A stretch of DNA of 64,000 nt. Source: Streptomyces sclerotialus (GTDB taxonomy: Bacteria > Actinomycetota > Actinomycetes > Streptomycetales > Streptomycetaceae). The notes beneath the pieces are model-generated. The model searched no databases. It was not told the DNA's origin and saw only the letters and a list, made by a program, of their open reading frames with translations. Shown here in pieces: positions 1-9,257 of this stretch. Numbering within the stretch: position 1 is the stretch's first letter; each line of letters opens with the position of its first letter. The stretch is taken from NCBI RefSeq assembly GCF_040907265.1, contig NZ_JBFOHP010000002.1, positions 7,874,001 through 7,938,000 of the forward strand. The letters are read 5' to 3'. The position numbers were made by a program, and so were the translations under genes.

Positions 1-2
1 AT

Positions 3-1625
3 TACGACGGGACCGGCACCTTCACCGTCGTACGCGGTTACGACCTCGGGCACCGGATGCTGCGGCAGCGCCGGGTGGCCGGCTACCGCTCCATGACGGC
101 TTCCGACATCGTCCGCAAGCTGGCGGGCCAGGACCGGGTGCCGGTCGGCCGGATCGACGCCACCACCGCCAAGTACGAGTTCCTCACCCAGGCCAACGTC
201 ACCGACTGGGACTTCGCGTGCCGGCTGGCGGACGAGAGCGAGCGGGTGCTGTCGCTGAGCTCCAAGGGCGAGCTGCAGTTCGTCAAGGCCGACCCGGCGT
301 CCGGCGCGCCTCCGGTGAGCACGCCGAGCGAGAAGAGCCCGTTCGTGCTGGAGGCGGGCGTGGACATCCTGCGCTGCCGGGCCGCGGTCACCTCCGCCGA
401 CCAGGTCAGTTCGGTGGAGGCGCGGGGGTGGGACGTGACGACCAAGCGTGACCTGGTCGGGCGGGCGACCGCCGCCACCACTCCCGGCGTGGCGATCGGG
501 ACCACCCCGGGCCGGGCCGCCTCGGCGTTCGGCGCCGCCACGCTCGTGGAGACCGACACGCCGCTCGACACCCAGGCCCAGGTCCGGTTCGCCGCGCAGG
601 CCGTCGCCGACGACGTGACCGGGGCCTTCGCCGAGCTGGAGGTGACGGTGCGCGGCAATCCCAAGCTGCGGCCCGGTGAGCCGGTCGCGCTGGCCGACGT
701 GGGGGAGCCCTTCGAGGGCAAGTACACGGTGACCGCGGCCCGCCACTCCTTCGGCGACGGCCGGCACTACGAGACGCTGCTGACCGTCAGCGGCCGGCAG
801 TGGCGGTCCCTGTACGGCCTCGCGTCCGGCGGCACGAGCATGCAGGCCCGGCTGCCCAGCGTCGCCAACGCCCTGGTCACGGACGTGAAGGACCCGCTCA
901 AGCAGGGACGGGTCAAGCTGCGTTTCCCCTGGCTGGACGACAAGTACACCAGCGACTGGGCGCGGACCGTGCAGTTCGGCGGCGTGAAGGGCGGGGGCGT
1001 CATCACGCCCGACGTGGGGGACGAGGTGCTGGTCGCGTTCGACCGGGGGACCCTGGACCATCCGTATGTGATCGGCGGGCTCTACAACGGGCGGGACAAG
1101 CCGGACCCGGTGGACGTGCCGCTGTACGACGGCACGAAGGGCACCATCACCCGGCGTACCGTCGCCGACCGCAGCGGCAACCGCATCGACCTGCTCGACC
1201 AGCGCACCGGCGGCAAGCGCGGCGTACGGCTGAGCACCGGCGACGACAAGCTGACGGTCAACCTGGACCGTACGAACACCGAGATCACCATCAACAGCTC
1301 CGGCAACGTCACCATCAAGGGCAGCCGGTCGGTGTCCGTGGAGGCGGGCACCGACCTGGACCTGAGCGCCCGCCGCAATCTGACCATCAAGAGCGGCGGC
1401 ATGCTCACCATGCAGGGCCGGGGACTGGTCAACCTCAAGTCCCTCGCCGGGGCGGTCAACGTGGACGCGATGGGCGCGCTGAGCCTCAAGGCGCTGGGCG
1501 CCGCGACGGTCAGCGCCGGCGGCACCATCCAGGTCAACTCCGTCGCCAACGTCGGCATCCGTGCCGCCACGCTCCTGCTCCAGGGCGTCGTGCTGGTCAA
1601 CAACAAGCCGTATCCGCTCCCGTGA
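3..1625 (+). CDS. VgrG-like spike protein of a contractile injection system (5' truncated)
   Basis: The frame is open from the first bases of the window, so the N-terminus lies to the left and only the last 540 residues are visible. The middle carries a phage baseplate V/gp5 OB-fold region (around residues 275-355, with the stretch QGRVKLRFPWLDD and the GDEVLVAFDRG turn). It is followed by a long run of short alternating Val/Ile/Gly beta repeats (ITINSSGNVTIKGS and similar), typical of the spike beta-helix. The spike trimer sits at the centre of the baseplate and punctures the target when the sheath contracts. It is first in a tightly spaced operon with gp25, baseplate J and tail protein I genes, which supports the assignment. 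The truncation is a window artefact, not decay. Confidence 0.9.
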   Translation, partial: YDGTGTFTVVRGYDLGHRMLRQRRVAGYRSMTASDIVRKLAGQDRVPVGRIDATTAKYEFLTQANVTDWDFACRLADESERVLSLSSKGELQFVKADPASGAPPVSTPSEKSPFVLEAGVDILRCRAAVTSADQVSSVEARGWDVTTKRDLVGRATAATTPGVAIGTTPGRAASAFGAATLVETDTPLDTQAQVRFAAQAVADDVTGAFAELEVTVRGNPKLRPGEPVALADVGEPFEGKYTVTAARHSFGDGRHYETLLTVSGRQWRSLYGLASGGTSMQARLPSVANALVTDVKDPLKQGRVKLRFPWLDDKYTSDWARTVQFGGVKGGGVITPDVGDEVLVAFDRGTLDHPYVIGGLYNGRDKPDPVDVPLYDGTKGTITRRTVADRSGNRIDLLDQRTGGKRGVRLSTGDDKLTVNLDRTNTEITINSSGNVTIKGSRSVSVEAGTDLDLSARRNLTIKSGGMLTMQGRGLVNLKSLAGAVNVDAMGALSLKALGAATVSAGGTIQVNSVANVGIRAATLLLQGVVLVNNKPYPLP

Positions 1626-1680
1626 CGGCCGAGCGGATCACCGGGAACGTCGCGGAAGAGAGAAGGCAGGTGGCCCACTG

Positions 1681-2163
1681 ATGGCCGATCAGTTCGTCGG
1701 GTCCGGCTGGTCGTTCCCGCTGCGCATCAGCCCCACGGGCGGTATCGCCCTGGTCAGCGGCGAGCGCGAGATCGAGGAGGCCATGCGGCTCGTACTGGCC
1801 ACCGCGCCGGGCGAGCGCCCGATGCGGCCCGAATTCGGCTGCGCCATCCACGACATGGTCTTCGCACCGGTCAACGAGGCCACGGCGGGCCGCATCCAGC
1901 ACGAGGTGTACGCCACCCTGGACCGCTGGGAGCCGCGCATCGAGGTGGACGACGTCACCGTGACGGCGGGCGACGACCAGGGCGTGCTCTACATCGACGT
2001 GCGGTATTCGATCCGCGGCACCAACAACCCGCGCAGCCTGGTCTTCCCGTTCTACGTCATCCCCTCGCACGACGAGCCGGCCGGTGCCGGCTCCGCCGAC
2101 CCGGCCGGCGCGCCCGGCAACCTCCCCCGTACGTCCGACGAGCACATTGGAAGCGACCGCTGA
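1681..2163 (+). CDS. gp25/GPW-family baseplate wedge protein
   Basis: 160 residues. The core has the gp25/gpW lysozyme-like baseplate signature: an N-terminal IEEAMRLVLATAPGERPMRP stretch, then the PEFGC segment, then beta strands ending in VRYSIRGTNNP. Family members join the spike hub to the sheath and start sheath assembly. I chose the ATG at 1681 because the homologous region begins a few residues later (SGWSFPLRIS); a longer in-frame reading upstream would overlap the spike gene. The stop overlaps the next ATG (TGATG), so translation is probably coupled. The C-terminal 30 residues are Pro/Gly/Ala-rich and probably flexible. Confidence 0.9.
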   Translation: MADQFVGSGWSFPLRISPTGGIALVSGEREIEEAMRLVLATAPGERPMRPEFGCAIHDMVFAPVNEATAGRIQHEVYATLDRWEPRIEVDDVTVTAGDDQGVLYIDVRYSIRGTNNPRSLVFPFYVIPSHDEPAGAGSADPAGAPGNLPRTSDEHIGSDR

Positions 2164-4121
2164 TGGCCCTGCCCTCCCCGAACCTCGACGACCGCCGCTT
2201 CCAGCAGTTCGTCGACGACGCCAAGCGCTACATCCAGCAGCGCGCCCCGGAGTGGACCGACCACAACGTCTCCGACCCCGGCGTGACGCTCGTGGAGACG
2301 GTCGCGCACATGGCCGACCAGGTCGTCTACCGGCTCAACCGGGTACCGGAGAAGAACCACCTGGCCTTCCTGGACCTGCTCGGCATCACGCTCTTCCCGC
2401 CGTCCGCCGCGCGGGCCGACGTGACGTTCTGGCTCTCGGCGCCCCAGGAGCAGCCCGTACGGCTGGCCGCCGGGACCGAGGTCGCCACCGCGCGTACCGA
2501 GAGCGAGGAGGCGGCCGTCTTCGCCACCGAGCGTGACCTCATCGTCGTACCGAGCGAGTTGTCGCACCTCGTGGTCCATCCGCAGGGCGGTGAGGTGACC
2601 GAGCGGACCACCGATCTCGTCGAGGCCAAGGACGTGAACTGCTTCGCCGAGGCCCCGCAGCCCGGCGACCGGATGCTGTTCGGGCTCAGCGCCGCCGTAC
2701 CCCACTGCGCCGTCGTGCTGGCCCTGGAGAGCCGGGTCGACGGCGTCGGCGTCGACCCCCGGCAGCCCCCGCTGGTCTGGGAGGCGTGGACCGCGGACGG
2801 CTGGGCGGCCTGCGAGGTCGAGCGGGACACCACCGGCGGTCTGAACCGCCCCGGCGAGGTCGTCCTGCACGTCCCCGGCGGCCACGTACTGTCCCGCACC
2901 GCCCGGCGCGAGGCCGGCTGGCTGCGCTGCCGGGTCACCGACCCCGCCGCAGGACAGCCCTTCTACACCGTCTCGCCCACCATCCGCGCCGCCGAGGCGT
3001 TCACCATCGGCGGCACCACCCGCGCCGTGCACGCCGACACCGTCCGCGACGAACTCCTCGGCGAGGCCACCGGGCTGCCCGGCCAGCGGCTGCGGCTCGC
3101 CCACGCGCCCGTCGTCGGCGACGTACCCCCGCTGCACCTCCAGATCGCCGAGCGCGACGGCTGGACCGACTGGCAGGTCGTCGGCCACTTCGCCGCCTCA
3201 GGCCCGGACGACCGGCACGTCACCCTCGACGCCGCCACCGGCGAGATCGCCTTCGGCCCCGCCGTACGCGAACCCGACGGCAGCCTCCGCCAGTACGGCG
3301 CCGTGCCGCCCAAGGGAGCCGTCATCCGCGCCCGCCGCTACCGCACCGGCGGCGGCAAGGCCGGCAACGTGGCCCGCGGCGCCATCCAGGTGCTGCGCGA
3401 CTCCGTCCCGTACGTCGCCGAGGTCACCAACCGCGAGGCGGCGAGCGGCGGCGTCGAGGGCGAGACCGTGGAGGAGGCGAAGGTCCGCGCGCCCATCGCG
3501 CTGAGCGCCCAGGACCGCGCGGTCACCCTGCGCGACTACGAGGAACTGGCCCGCCGCGCCGCGCCCGAGACCGCCCGCATCACCTGCCTGGCCGCCGAAC
3601 CGGACGAGCACGGCGCACACGCCGTACGCGTCCTGGTCATCCCGCAGGCCGTGCCCGACCCGGGCGGCCGGCTCCGCTTCGAGCAGCTCGTGCCCAACGA
3701 CGCGCTGCTCAGCAGGATCACCCGGTACCTCGACGACCGGCGGCTGATCGGCACCCGGCTCGCCGTGGGCCCGCCGTACTACCAGGGCGTCACCGTCGTC
3801 GCGACGCTGCACGCCTTCCGCGGCACCGACACCGACCGGGTCCGGCGCGAGGCCCACGACGCGCTCTACCGCCACCTGGACCCGCTGACCGGCGGCGCGC
3901 ACGGCACCGGCTGGCCCTTCGGGCGGCCGGTGCAGGCCGGCGAGGTCTTCGCGGTCCTCCAGCGGGTGCCCGGCGTCGAACTCGTCGACGAGGTGCTGCT
4001 GCACCCCGCCGACCCGCTCACCGGCAAGCGCGGCGACGCCACCGACCGCATCCCGCTGGAGCCGTCCGCGCTGGTCTTCTCCTTCGACCACCGCGTCCGG
4101 GTGATCGGGGACGCGTCATGA
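2163..4121 (+). CDS. Baseplate J-like protein
   Basis: 652 residues. The N-terminus (LDDRRFQQFVDDAKRYIQQ, then DPGVTLVETVAHMADQVVYRLN) is typical of the large putative baseplate assembly proteins of extracellular contractile injection systems (Afp11/Pvc11-type, baseplate J family). The C-terminal half contains the J-like core, with the GGKAGNVARGAI and VTNREAASGGVEGE segments. This protein forms the baseplate wedge around the spike. It overlaps gp25 upstream by one base and tail protein I downstream by 4 bases (ATGA). Length and position match these systems; I cannot tell whether it takes the Afp11 or Afp12 role. Confidence 0.88.
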   Translation: MALPSPNLDDRRFQQFVDDAKRYIQQRAPEWTDHNVSDPGVTLVETVAHMADQVVYRLNRVPEKNHLAFLDLLGITLFPPSAARADVTFWLSAPQEQPVRLAAGTEVATARTESEEAAVFATERDLIVVPSELSHLVVHPQGGEVTERTTDLVEAKDVNCFAEAPQPGDRMLFGLSAAVPHCAVVLALESRVDGVGVDPRQPPLVWEAWTADGWAACEVERDTTGGLNRPGEVVLHVPGGHVLSRTARREAGWLRCRVTDPAAGQPFYTVSPTIRAAEAFTIGGTTRAVHADTVRDELLGEATGLPGQRLRLAHAPVVGDVPPLHLQIAERDGWTDWQVVGHFAASGPDDRHVTLDAATGEIAFGPAVREPDGSLRQYGAVPPKGAVIRARRYRTGGGKAGNVARGAIQVLRDSVPYVAEVTNREAASGGVEGETVEEAKVRAPIALSAQDRAVTLRDYEELARRAAPETARITCLAAEPDEHGAHAVRVLVIPQAVPDPGGRLRFEQLVPNDALLSRITRYLDDRRLIGTRLAVGPPYYQGVTVVATLHAFRGTDTDRVRREAHDALYRHLDPLTGGAHGTGWPFGRPVQAGEVFAVLQRVPGVELVDEVLLHPADPLTGKRGDATDRIPLEPSALVFSFDHRVRVIGDAS

Positions 4122-4687
4122 GGGGGTCGGTCGACGGGCTCGGCTCGTCCGCGCCGCTGGGCGCCATGCTGCCCGCCGTCTTCGCCGAGGACGACCTCGC
4201 CCAGCGCTTCGTCGCCGGGCTGGACGAGGTGCTCGCCCCCATCCACAACGTCCTGGACTGCCTGGACGCCTACTTCACGCCCTCGCTCGCGCCGGCCGAC
4301 TTCACCCGCTGGCTCGGTGAGTGGGTCGGCGCCGCGCCCGACGGCGGCCCGGACCTGCCCGAGGACCCGGCACAGCTGCGTGCCGCGGTCGCCGCCGCCG
4401 TACGCCTGCACCGTATCCGCGGCACCCGCCGCGGCCTGGAGGAGGCGGTCCGGCTCACCTTCGGCGTCACACCGGAGATCGCCGAGAGCGGTGGCGCCAC
4501 CTGGGACGCCCGGCCCCTCGGCCCGTTCCCCGGCGGACGCCGCCCGAGCCTGCACGTGAAACTCCGGCTCCCCGACCCGGGACCGCACGACGAACACCGG
4601 CTGGAGCGGCTCGTCGCCGCCGCCCGCCCCGCGCACATGCCCTACACGGTCCAGGTGACCGCAGCCGAAAGGACATCCGACAGGTGA
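4118..4687 (+). CDS. Phage tail protein I (gpI)-like baseplate protein
   Basis: 189 residues. It opens with the sequence LGAMLPAVFAEDDLAQRFVAG and continues DEVLAPIHNVLDCLDAYFTP, the pattern of P2 gpI/TIGR02242-type tail proteins that sit at the outer end of the baseplate wedge. The HRIRGTRRGLEEAVRLTFG segment in the middle is a second family hallmark. The ATG overlaps the baseplate J stop (ATGA) and its own stop overlaps the GTG of the CisA-like gene, so four genes are translationally linked. No signal peptide or membrane segment. Confidence 0.85.
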   Translation: MRGSVDGLGSSAPLGAMLPAVFAEDDLAQRFVAGLDEVLAPIHNVLDCLDAYFTPSLAPADFTRWLGEWVGAAPDGGPDLPEDPAQLRAAVAAAVRLHRIRGTRRGLEEAVRLTFGVTPEIAESGGATWDARPLGPFPGGRRPSLHVKLRLPDPGPHDEHRLERLVAAARPAHMPYTVQVTAAERTSDR

Positions 4688-6015
4688 CCGACCACAACTC
4701 CGCCTCCTCCGCCGACGGCGGCCGGCCGGCGGGCTGCCCCGAGTGCGGTACGCGTACGGCGCCGGGCCAGACCTTCTGCGACGGCTGCGGCACGGTACTG
4801 GGCTGGAAGCCGCCGAAGATCGACACGGGCACCGCGGGCCCGTCCGCCGCCCCCGCCGGGAGCGCCGGCACCGCCGCGCCCCGGGACACCGCCGTGCCCC
4901 GGGACACCGCCGGACCCGAGGAGACGACGGCCCCGCAGAACCCGGTCCCGGCCGGGGACACCGCCGCGCCCGCGGCCGCCGCCTCCCGGGAGAGCACGGC
5001 GCCCGAGAACACCGCAACCCCCGAGGGCGCCGCGGCCGCGAACCCCGCGACACCCGGCACCGCGAACCCCGACACCGCCCCGACCGTCCCGGTCGACCGC
5101 GCGCAGGCGGACGCCGCAACGGCCGACGAGCGGGCCAGGGCGCTGCTCGTACCGGTCGCCGACCCCGAGCAGCGGGTGTCGGCGCCGTCCGTGGCGCCGG
5201 TGCTGCCCGGCCGGCCGGAAGCGGCCCGCCCCGTGGCGCAGGGCCCGCTCACCGAACCCGGCGAGGAGGGCGGCACGCCCTGCCCGTGGTGCTCCACCGG
5301 CAACCGCCCCGACCGCCACTTCTGCCGCCGCTGCGCCATGTCGCTCGCCGCCCGCCAGGAGGGCCCGGCCCGGCTGCCCTGGTGGCGCCGGATGTTCGAC
5401 CGCCACAACCGGCCGGCGCCGTGGGCCGGTTCCCGGCCGCGCCTCCGCCGGGACCTGGGCCGCGTCCTGAGCTGGCTCGTCGGCCTGATCGTGGTCGGCC
5501 TGGTGGTCACCGCGCTCTTCAACATCGGTACCGCGGTGGACGCCGTACGTGACCACTTCGCCAAGCGGGCGCAGGTCGCCCCGGACGCGTACGCCGCGTC
5601 CCGGTCCTTCGACGGCCACAGCGAGAAGCTGGCGTTCGACAAGTTCAACAACACCTGGTGGGGACCGGGCGTCTCGCAGTCGGGCGAGGGGGAGTGGATC
5701 GAGGCCCGGTTCGACCAGCCGGTCCGGCTGCTCGACCTGATGATCACCCCCGGCGTCTCGGCGCGCCCCGCCGACCTGACCAAGCAGGCCCTCCCGCACC
5801 GGGTCGACGCGCTCGTGACCACGTCGAAGGGGCACCACTTCACCCGTCACCTCGTCCTGGACCAGTCCAGCGGCCCGCAGCAGATCCCGTTCCGCGTCGG
5901 CGAGGTCAGCTCCGTCCGGTTCGTCGTGCGCTCCTCGTACAACGTCGCCTCGGACAAGCAGGTCACCTTCGCCGAGATCGAGTTCTTCGGGCGGTCCCAC
6001 CAGTCGGTGTCCTGA
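4684..6015 (+). CDS. CisA-like membrane protein: zinc ribbons, disordered linker, one TM, discoidin-like domain
   Basis: 443 residues from a GTG overlapping the upstream stop, with AAAGGA at 4669-4674 as ribosome site. Domains in order: a zinc ribbon (CPEC at 18-21, CDGC at 32-35); about 150 residues of Ala/Pro/Thr-rich low complexity; a second zinc ribbon (CPWC at 200-203, CRRC near 214-217); a basic stretch; one transmembrane helix at about 261-283; and a C-terminal beta-rich discoidin/galactose-binding-like domain (about 298-440, with FDKFNNTWWGPG and EWIEARFDQPVRLLDL). The architecture and position match CisA, which is reported in Streptomyces coelicolor as a membrane protein needed for cytoplasmic contractile injection system function. 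Predicted topology puts the zinc ribbons inside and the discoidin domain outside. The CisA equivalence is inference from architecture and context. Confidence 0.75.
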   Translation: MTDHNSASSADGGRPAGCPECGTRTAPGQTFCDGCGTVLGWKPPKIDTGTAGPSAAPAGSAGTAAPRDTAVPRDTAGPEETTAPQNPVPAGDTAAPAAAASRESTAPENTATPEGAAAANPATPGTANPDTAPTVPVDRAQADAATADERARALLVPVADPEQRVSAPSVAPVLPGRPEAARPVAQGPLTEPGEEGGTPCPWCSTGNRPDRHFCRRCAMSLAARQEGPARLPWWRRMFDRHNRPAPWAGSRPRLRRDLGRVLSWLVGLIVVGLVVTALFNIGTAVDAVRDHFAKRAQVAPDAYAASRSFDGHSEKLAFDKFNNTWWGPGVSQSGEGEWIEARFDQPVRLLDLMITPGVSARPADLTKQALPHRVDALVTTSKGHHFTRHLVLDQSSGPQQIPFRVGEVSSVRFVVRSSYNVASDKQVTFAEIEFFGRSHQSVS

Positions 6016-6200
6016 GGCCGGGGGAGCCCCCAGGGGCCCCAGGGCCGCTCGTTCGGATCGCGCAGGGCTCGCGGGCCCTGGCACCGCACCTCGCCGCGTT
6101 GTCGTCGGTTGCCATGGCTCCGCCATGACGCCCTCCGCCGCCTTGCGATGCACGGCCCCGGACCCCGCTCCCTGATCCGGCCTGATCCGAACGAAAGACC
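6016..6200. repeat. Intergenic region between convergent genes with palindromic, repeat-like sequence
   Basis: 185 bases between two convergent stops. It holds G/C-rich inverted stretches just after the CisA-like stop (around 6018-6050) and a perfect small dyad, CATGGC-TCC-GCCATG, at 6113-6127, inside a block (about 6085-6165) that looks like dispersed intergenic repeats I associate with Streptomyces gene ends. No credible gene. It may act as a bidirectional terminator. Repeat status needs a genome search. Confidence 0.35.
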
Positions 6201-9053
6201 CTAGCCCGCGTGCCGGTCGTCGGAGGGGTCGGTGCCGTCGCCGTCCAGCGCCGCCCGGAGTTCTGTGCGGCGCCGTATGCCCAGTTTGCGGTAGGTGCTG
6301 GTCAGGTGGGTCTCCACGGTCCGGCGGGCGAGGTGCAGCAGTGCGCCGATCTCGGCGTTGGAGCGGCCGTCGGCGGCCAGCGTCGCGATGCGGCGTTCGC
6401 TGTCGGTGAGGGCGTCGGCGCCGGTGTGCCGGGCGGGCCCGCGGCGGGCGCCGCTGTCGCGCAGGGCCTGTTCGGCCTCGGCGAGGGGCCGGCCGGCCCC
6501 CATCCGGTCGGCGGTGGCGGCGGCCTCCCGCAGCAATGAGCGGGCCCGGCGCGGCTGCCCGGCGGCAGCGAGCTGCCGGCCGTGCGTGATCAGCGCCGGG
6601 ACGAGCTCGATGTCCAGGGCGCGGGCGGGCGCGCCGTCCGCCGCCGCGTACCCGGCGTCCGGGTCGGGCTCCGGAGCGCCGTCCCGCAGCACGGTGACGG
6701 CCTGTCCGGTCAGTTCCAGGCCGTGCCGCCCGCCGGTGGCGGCGCCCAGGACGCGCAGTGCCCGGCCCAGTACGCGGGGGGTGCCCCATACGGCGGCCAG
6801 CCGGTACTCCTCCTCGGCGAGCGGCAGCGCCTCCTGCGGCCGGCCGAGCGCGAGGTGGCACTCGGCGGCGGCCGAACGCCAGGCGGAGACGGACGGGCTG
6901 AGGATGTCCCGGGCGGTCTGCCGCCGCCCGCAGTCGAGGAAGTCGTCCAGCGCCGCCATATGATCCCCCTCGGCGGCGCGCAGCACGCCACGGGCGTAGA
7001 GGAAGCGGTTCAGCTGCCAGCCGTCGGTCTCCTCGTCGACGTGGACGTCGGACACGATCCGCCGGGCGTCGGCCGTCCGCCCGGCGCGCACGAGCGAGAT
7101 GACGGCGTGCGCCCGGTAGTTGGTCGGCGCGGCGCGGCCCGCCGGCACCCCGGCCGGCCGTCGGTCGGGGAACTCCGCCGTCGTGAACCGGCCGCGCGCT
7201 GCGGCGGTGTCGGCACGGGTGTTGAGGAGGGCGTGGTGGGCCGGGTGCAGCGGCGAGAGGCGTTCGGTCAGGCCGTCCCGTACGAACCGGTCGGCGTCCT
7301 CCAGCGCGTCCGCCCACTGCGCGACGGTGGAGGCCGCGCTCATCCGGTACGGCAGCAGCAGCCGGTCCTCGGGCACGGCGACGAGCTCCCGCACCTGCCG
7401 CATGGCCGCCTCGGCCGACAGCAGCCCCGCGGCGGCCTCGTACCGCACCAGCAGCGTCCGCACGGCCGGGCTGAGCAGTCCGGGCCGCCGCTCGGCGGTC
7501 TCCCGCAGCCGCTGGTGGACCTCGCGCCGGATGTCCCGGTCGTGGTCGGAGAGGAGCGCGGCAGCCGTCTGCACCGTACGGGCCAGCACCGGGTCGTCCT
7601 GGTCGTCCAGGCCCCGCAGTACGTCGAAGGCGGCCCGTGCCTCGCCCCGGTGGACGAGCGCGGTGCCGAGCCCGAGCGCCGTCAGCACCCGGTCCTTCGG
7701 CCCCTGCTGGAGGCGCAGCGCCTCGGTCAGCCGCGGAATCCCCGCCGACCGTACGGTGGTGAACTCCAGCGCGCCGAGGCGGGTGAGCACCGCGGCGCGG
7801 CGCTCGCGGGGCATCGGCGTGTCCAGCGCGCCGCGCAGGTAGGCGGCGGCGTCACCGTCCCGGCCCGCGCCGGCCGCCTCCTGGGCCGCGTCCAGCAGCA
7901 CGTCGGTGACCCACTCCACGCCGGGCGGGTGCGCCCGCAGCAGGTGCCTGGCGACCGCCTCGGCGCGGTCGCCACGGCGGTACCGGTACGCCGCCGCCCG
8001 GCGGTGCACCGCGAGCCGGTCCTCCTCCGGCCGGCCGTCCAGCAGCGCCCCGCGCAGCAGGGGGTGGGCGAAGACCGGGCCGCCGTGCCCGGGATCGCGG
8101 CGCAGCAGACCCAGCCGGGTCATCGCGGTGATCCAGCCGGACACCCGGGCCACCCCGGCGCCGCTCACCTCGGCCAGCAGCTCGTCGGTGACCTGCGTGT
8201 GCGCCTCGCCCGTCGCCTCCAGCTCGGCCAGGGCGCGGGCCACGGCGGCGGTCTCGGGACCGGCGCTGTCCAGCCACCACAGCACGGCGGCGGCGTACGC
8301 GCCCGGGTAGAGGTCGGCACAGCTTTCGGGCAGCGCCACCCCGTCCCGGCCGCCGTCCGGCACCACGGCGCGCAGGTCGTCCAGCAGGGCGCGCAGCAGC
8401 AGCGGCAGGCCGGCCCCCGCGCGGACACAGCCGTCGACCCAGGCGTCCGACGCGTCGGCGCCGAAGGCCTCGCGGACCAGTGCCGCCGCGGCGGCGGGGC
8501 TCAGCGGGGCGGGTGCGTGCGCCCGTACCAGTGCGGGCGACAGGGCGTGGGCCAGGCCGTGGCCGGGCGGCGCGATGTCGTACTGGACCCGCTCGCTCGC
8601 CACCAGCAGTACGGGCAGTTCGGAGAGCCGGCGGGCGGCCTCGGCCAGCCAGCGCCGGGAGGCGGAGTCGGCGAGGTGCACGTCGTCCACGGTCAGCAGC
8701 AGCGGCGAAGCGGCCGCGTACGAGCGGAGCAGCCGCCACAGCCGGGCCGGCAGCCCGTCGTGGCGCGACGGCCGGTGGACGTCGTCGTCCAGCCCCGCGC
8801 ACGGCGGCGGATCGAGCAGGCGCAGTACGGTGCCGAACGCGGTGCCGGCGCCCTCGGCGGAACAGTCGGCCCGCAGCACCCGCATCCCGTTGCCCGCACC
8901 GTGCCGGGCGGCGGCGTCCAGTAAGGCACTGCGGCCGGTCCCGGTGGGCCCCCGGAACAGCACCAGCCGTCCGCTTCCGGCCCGGGCGCGCTCGGCCTCG
9001 GCCGATAGCAGGGCGAGCGCGGTTTCGCGTTCGAGGAGCGTGGTCACGGGCAC
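6201..9053 (-). CDS. Large LuxR-family (LAL-type) ATPase transcriptional regulator
   Basis: 950 residues with the LAL layout. An N-terminal AAA ATPase has the P-loop GPTGTGRS at about 35-42 and Walker B-like LLLTVDDVH. A long helical, TPR-like middle follows. A C-terminal LuxR HTH occupies roughly the last 65 residues (LTDSERRIATLAADGRSNAEIG, then RRTVETHLTSTYRKLGI). The P-loop has Arg where Lys is usual, as in some other LALs, so ATP hydrolysis may be weak. It faces the CisA-like gene and is divergent from the small LuxR gene, so it sits inside the injection-system locus and is a candidate regulator of it. The start is GTG at 9053; a second GTG six bases downstream is possible. Confidence 0.88.
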   Translation of the reverse strand: MPVTTLLERETALALLSAEAERARAGSGRLVLFRGPTGTGRSALLDAAARHGAGNGMRVLRADCSAEGAGTAFGTVLRLLDPPPCAGLDDDVHRPSRHDGLPARLWRLLRSYAAASPLLLTVDDVHLADSASRRWLAEAARRLSELPVLLVASERVQYDIAPPGHGLAHALSPALVRAHAPAPLSPAAAAALVREAFGADASDAWVDGCVRAGAGLPLLLRALLDDLRAVVPDGGRDGVALPESCADLYPGAYAAAVLWWLDSAGPETAAVARALAELEATGEAHTQVTDELLAEVSGAGVARVSGWITAMTRLGLLRRDPGHGGPVFAHPLLRGALLDGRPEEDRLAVHRRAAAYRYRRGDRAEAVARHLLRAHPPGVEWVTDVLLDAAQEAAGAGRDGDAAAYLRGALDTPMPRERRAAVLTRLGALEFTTVRSAGIPRLTEALRLQQGPKDRVLTALGLGTALVHRGEARAAFDVLRGLDDQDDPVLARTVQTAAALLSDHDRDIRREVHQRLRETAERRPGLLSPAVRTLLVRYEAAAGLLSAEAAMRQVRELVAVPEDRLLLPYRMSAASTVAQWADALEDADRFVRDGLTERLSPLHPAHHALLNTRADTAAARGRFTTAEFPDRRPAGVPAGRAAPTNYRAHAVISLVRAGRTADARRIVSDVHVDEETDGWQLNRFLYARGVLRAAEGDHMAALDDFLDCGRRQTARDILSPSVSAWRSAAAECHLALGRPQEALPLAEEEYRLAAVWGTPRVLGRALRVLGAATGGRHGLELTGQAVTVLRDGAPEPDPDAGYAAADGAPARALDIELVPALITHGRQLAAAGQPRRARSLLREAAATADRMGAGRPLAEAEQALRDSGARRGPARHTGADALTDSERRIATLAADGRSNAEIGALLHLARRTVETHLTSTYRKLGIRRRTELRAALDGDGTDPSDDRHAG

Positions 9054-9257
9054 CGACCGCCGCTGATCTCGTGGTTCCTCTCGTGGTCAGCCACGATTGC
9101 GGCCCGGACAGTGCCGGCGGAAGGCTGTCGGGTGTGCGTGCCGCTCACGGAGCGTGCCCTTCGCGGAAGGACAGGCGGCCGGAGGGCGTACGCACACAGA
9201 ACGCCGCGTACCCGAAGTCGCGTACGTACCGCAGGACAAGCACGTAAGGGAATCGTT
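9054..9257. promoter_or_regulatory. Divergent promoter region between the two LuxR-family genes
   Basis: 204 bases separate the starts of the two divergent regulators and must carry both promoters. I see no convincing -35/-10 pair or perfect dyad. GTAAGGGA at 9244-9251 is the ribosome site that fixes the GTG start at 9258. Confidence 0.4.
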
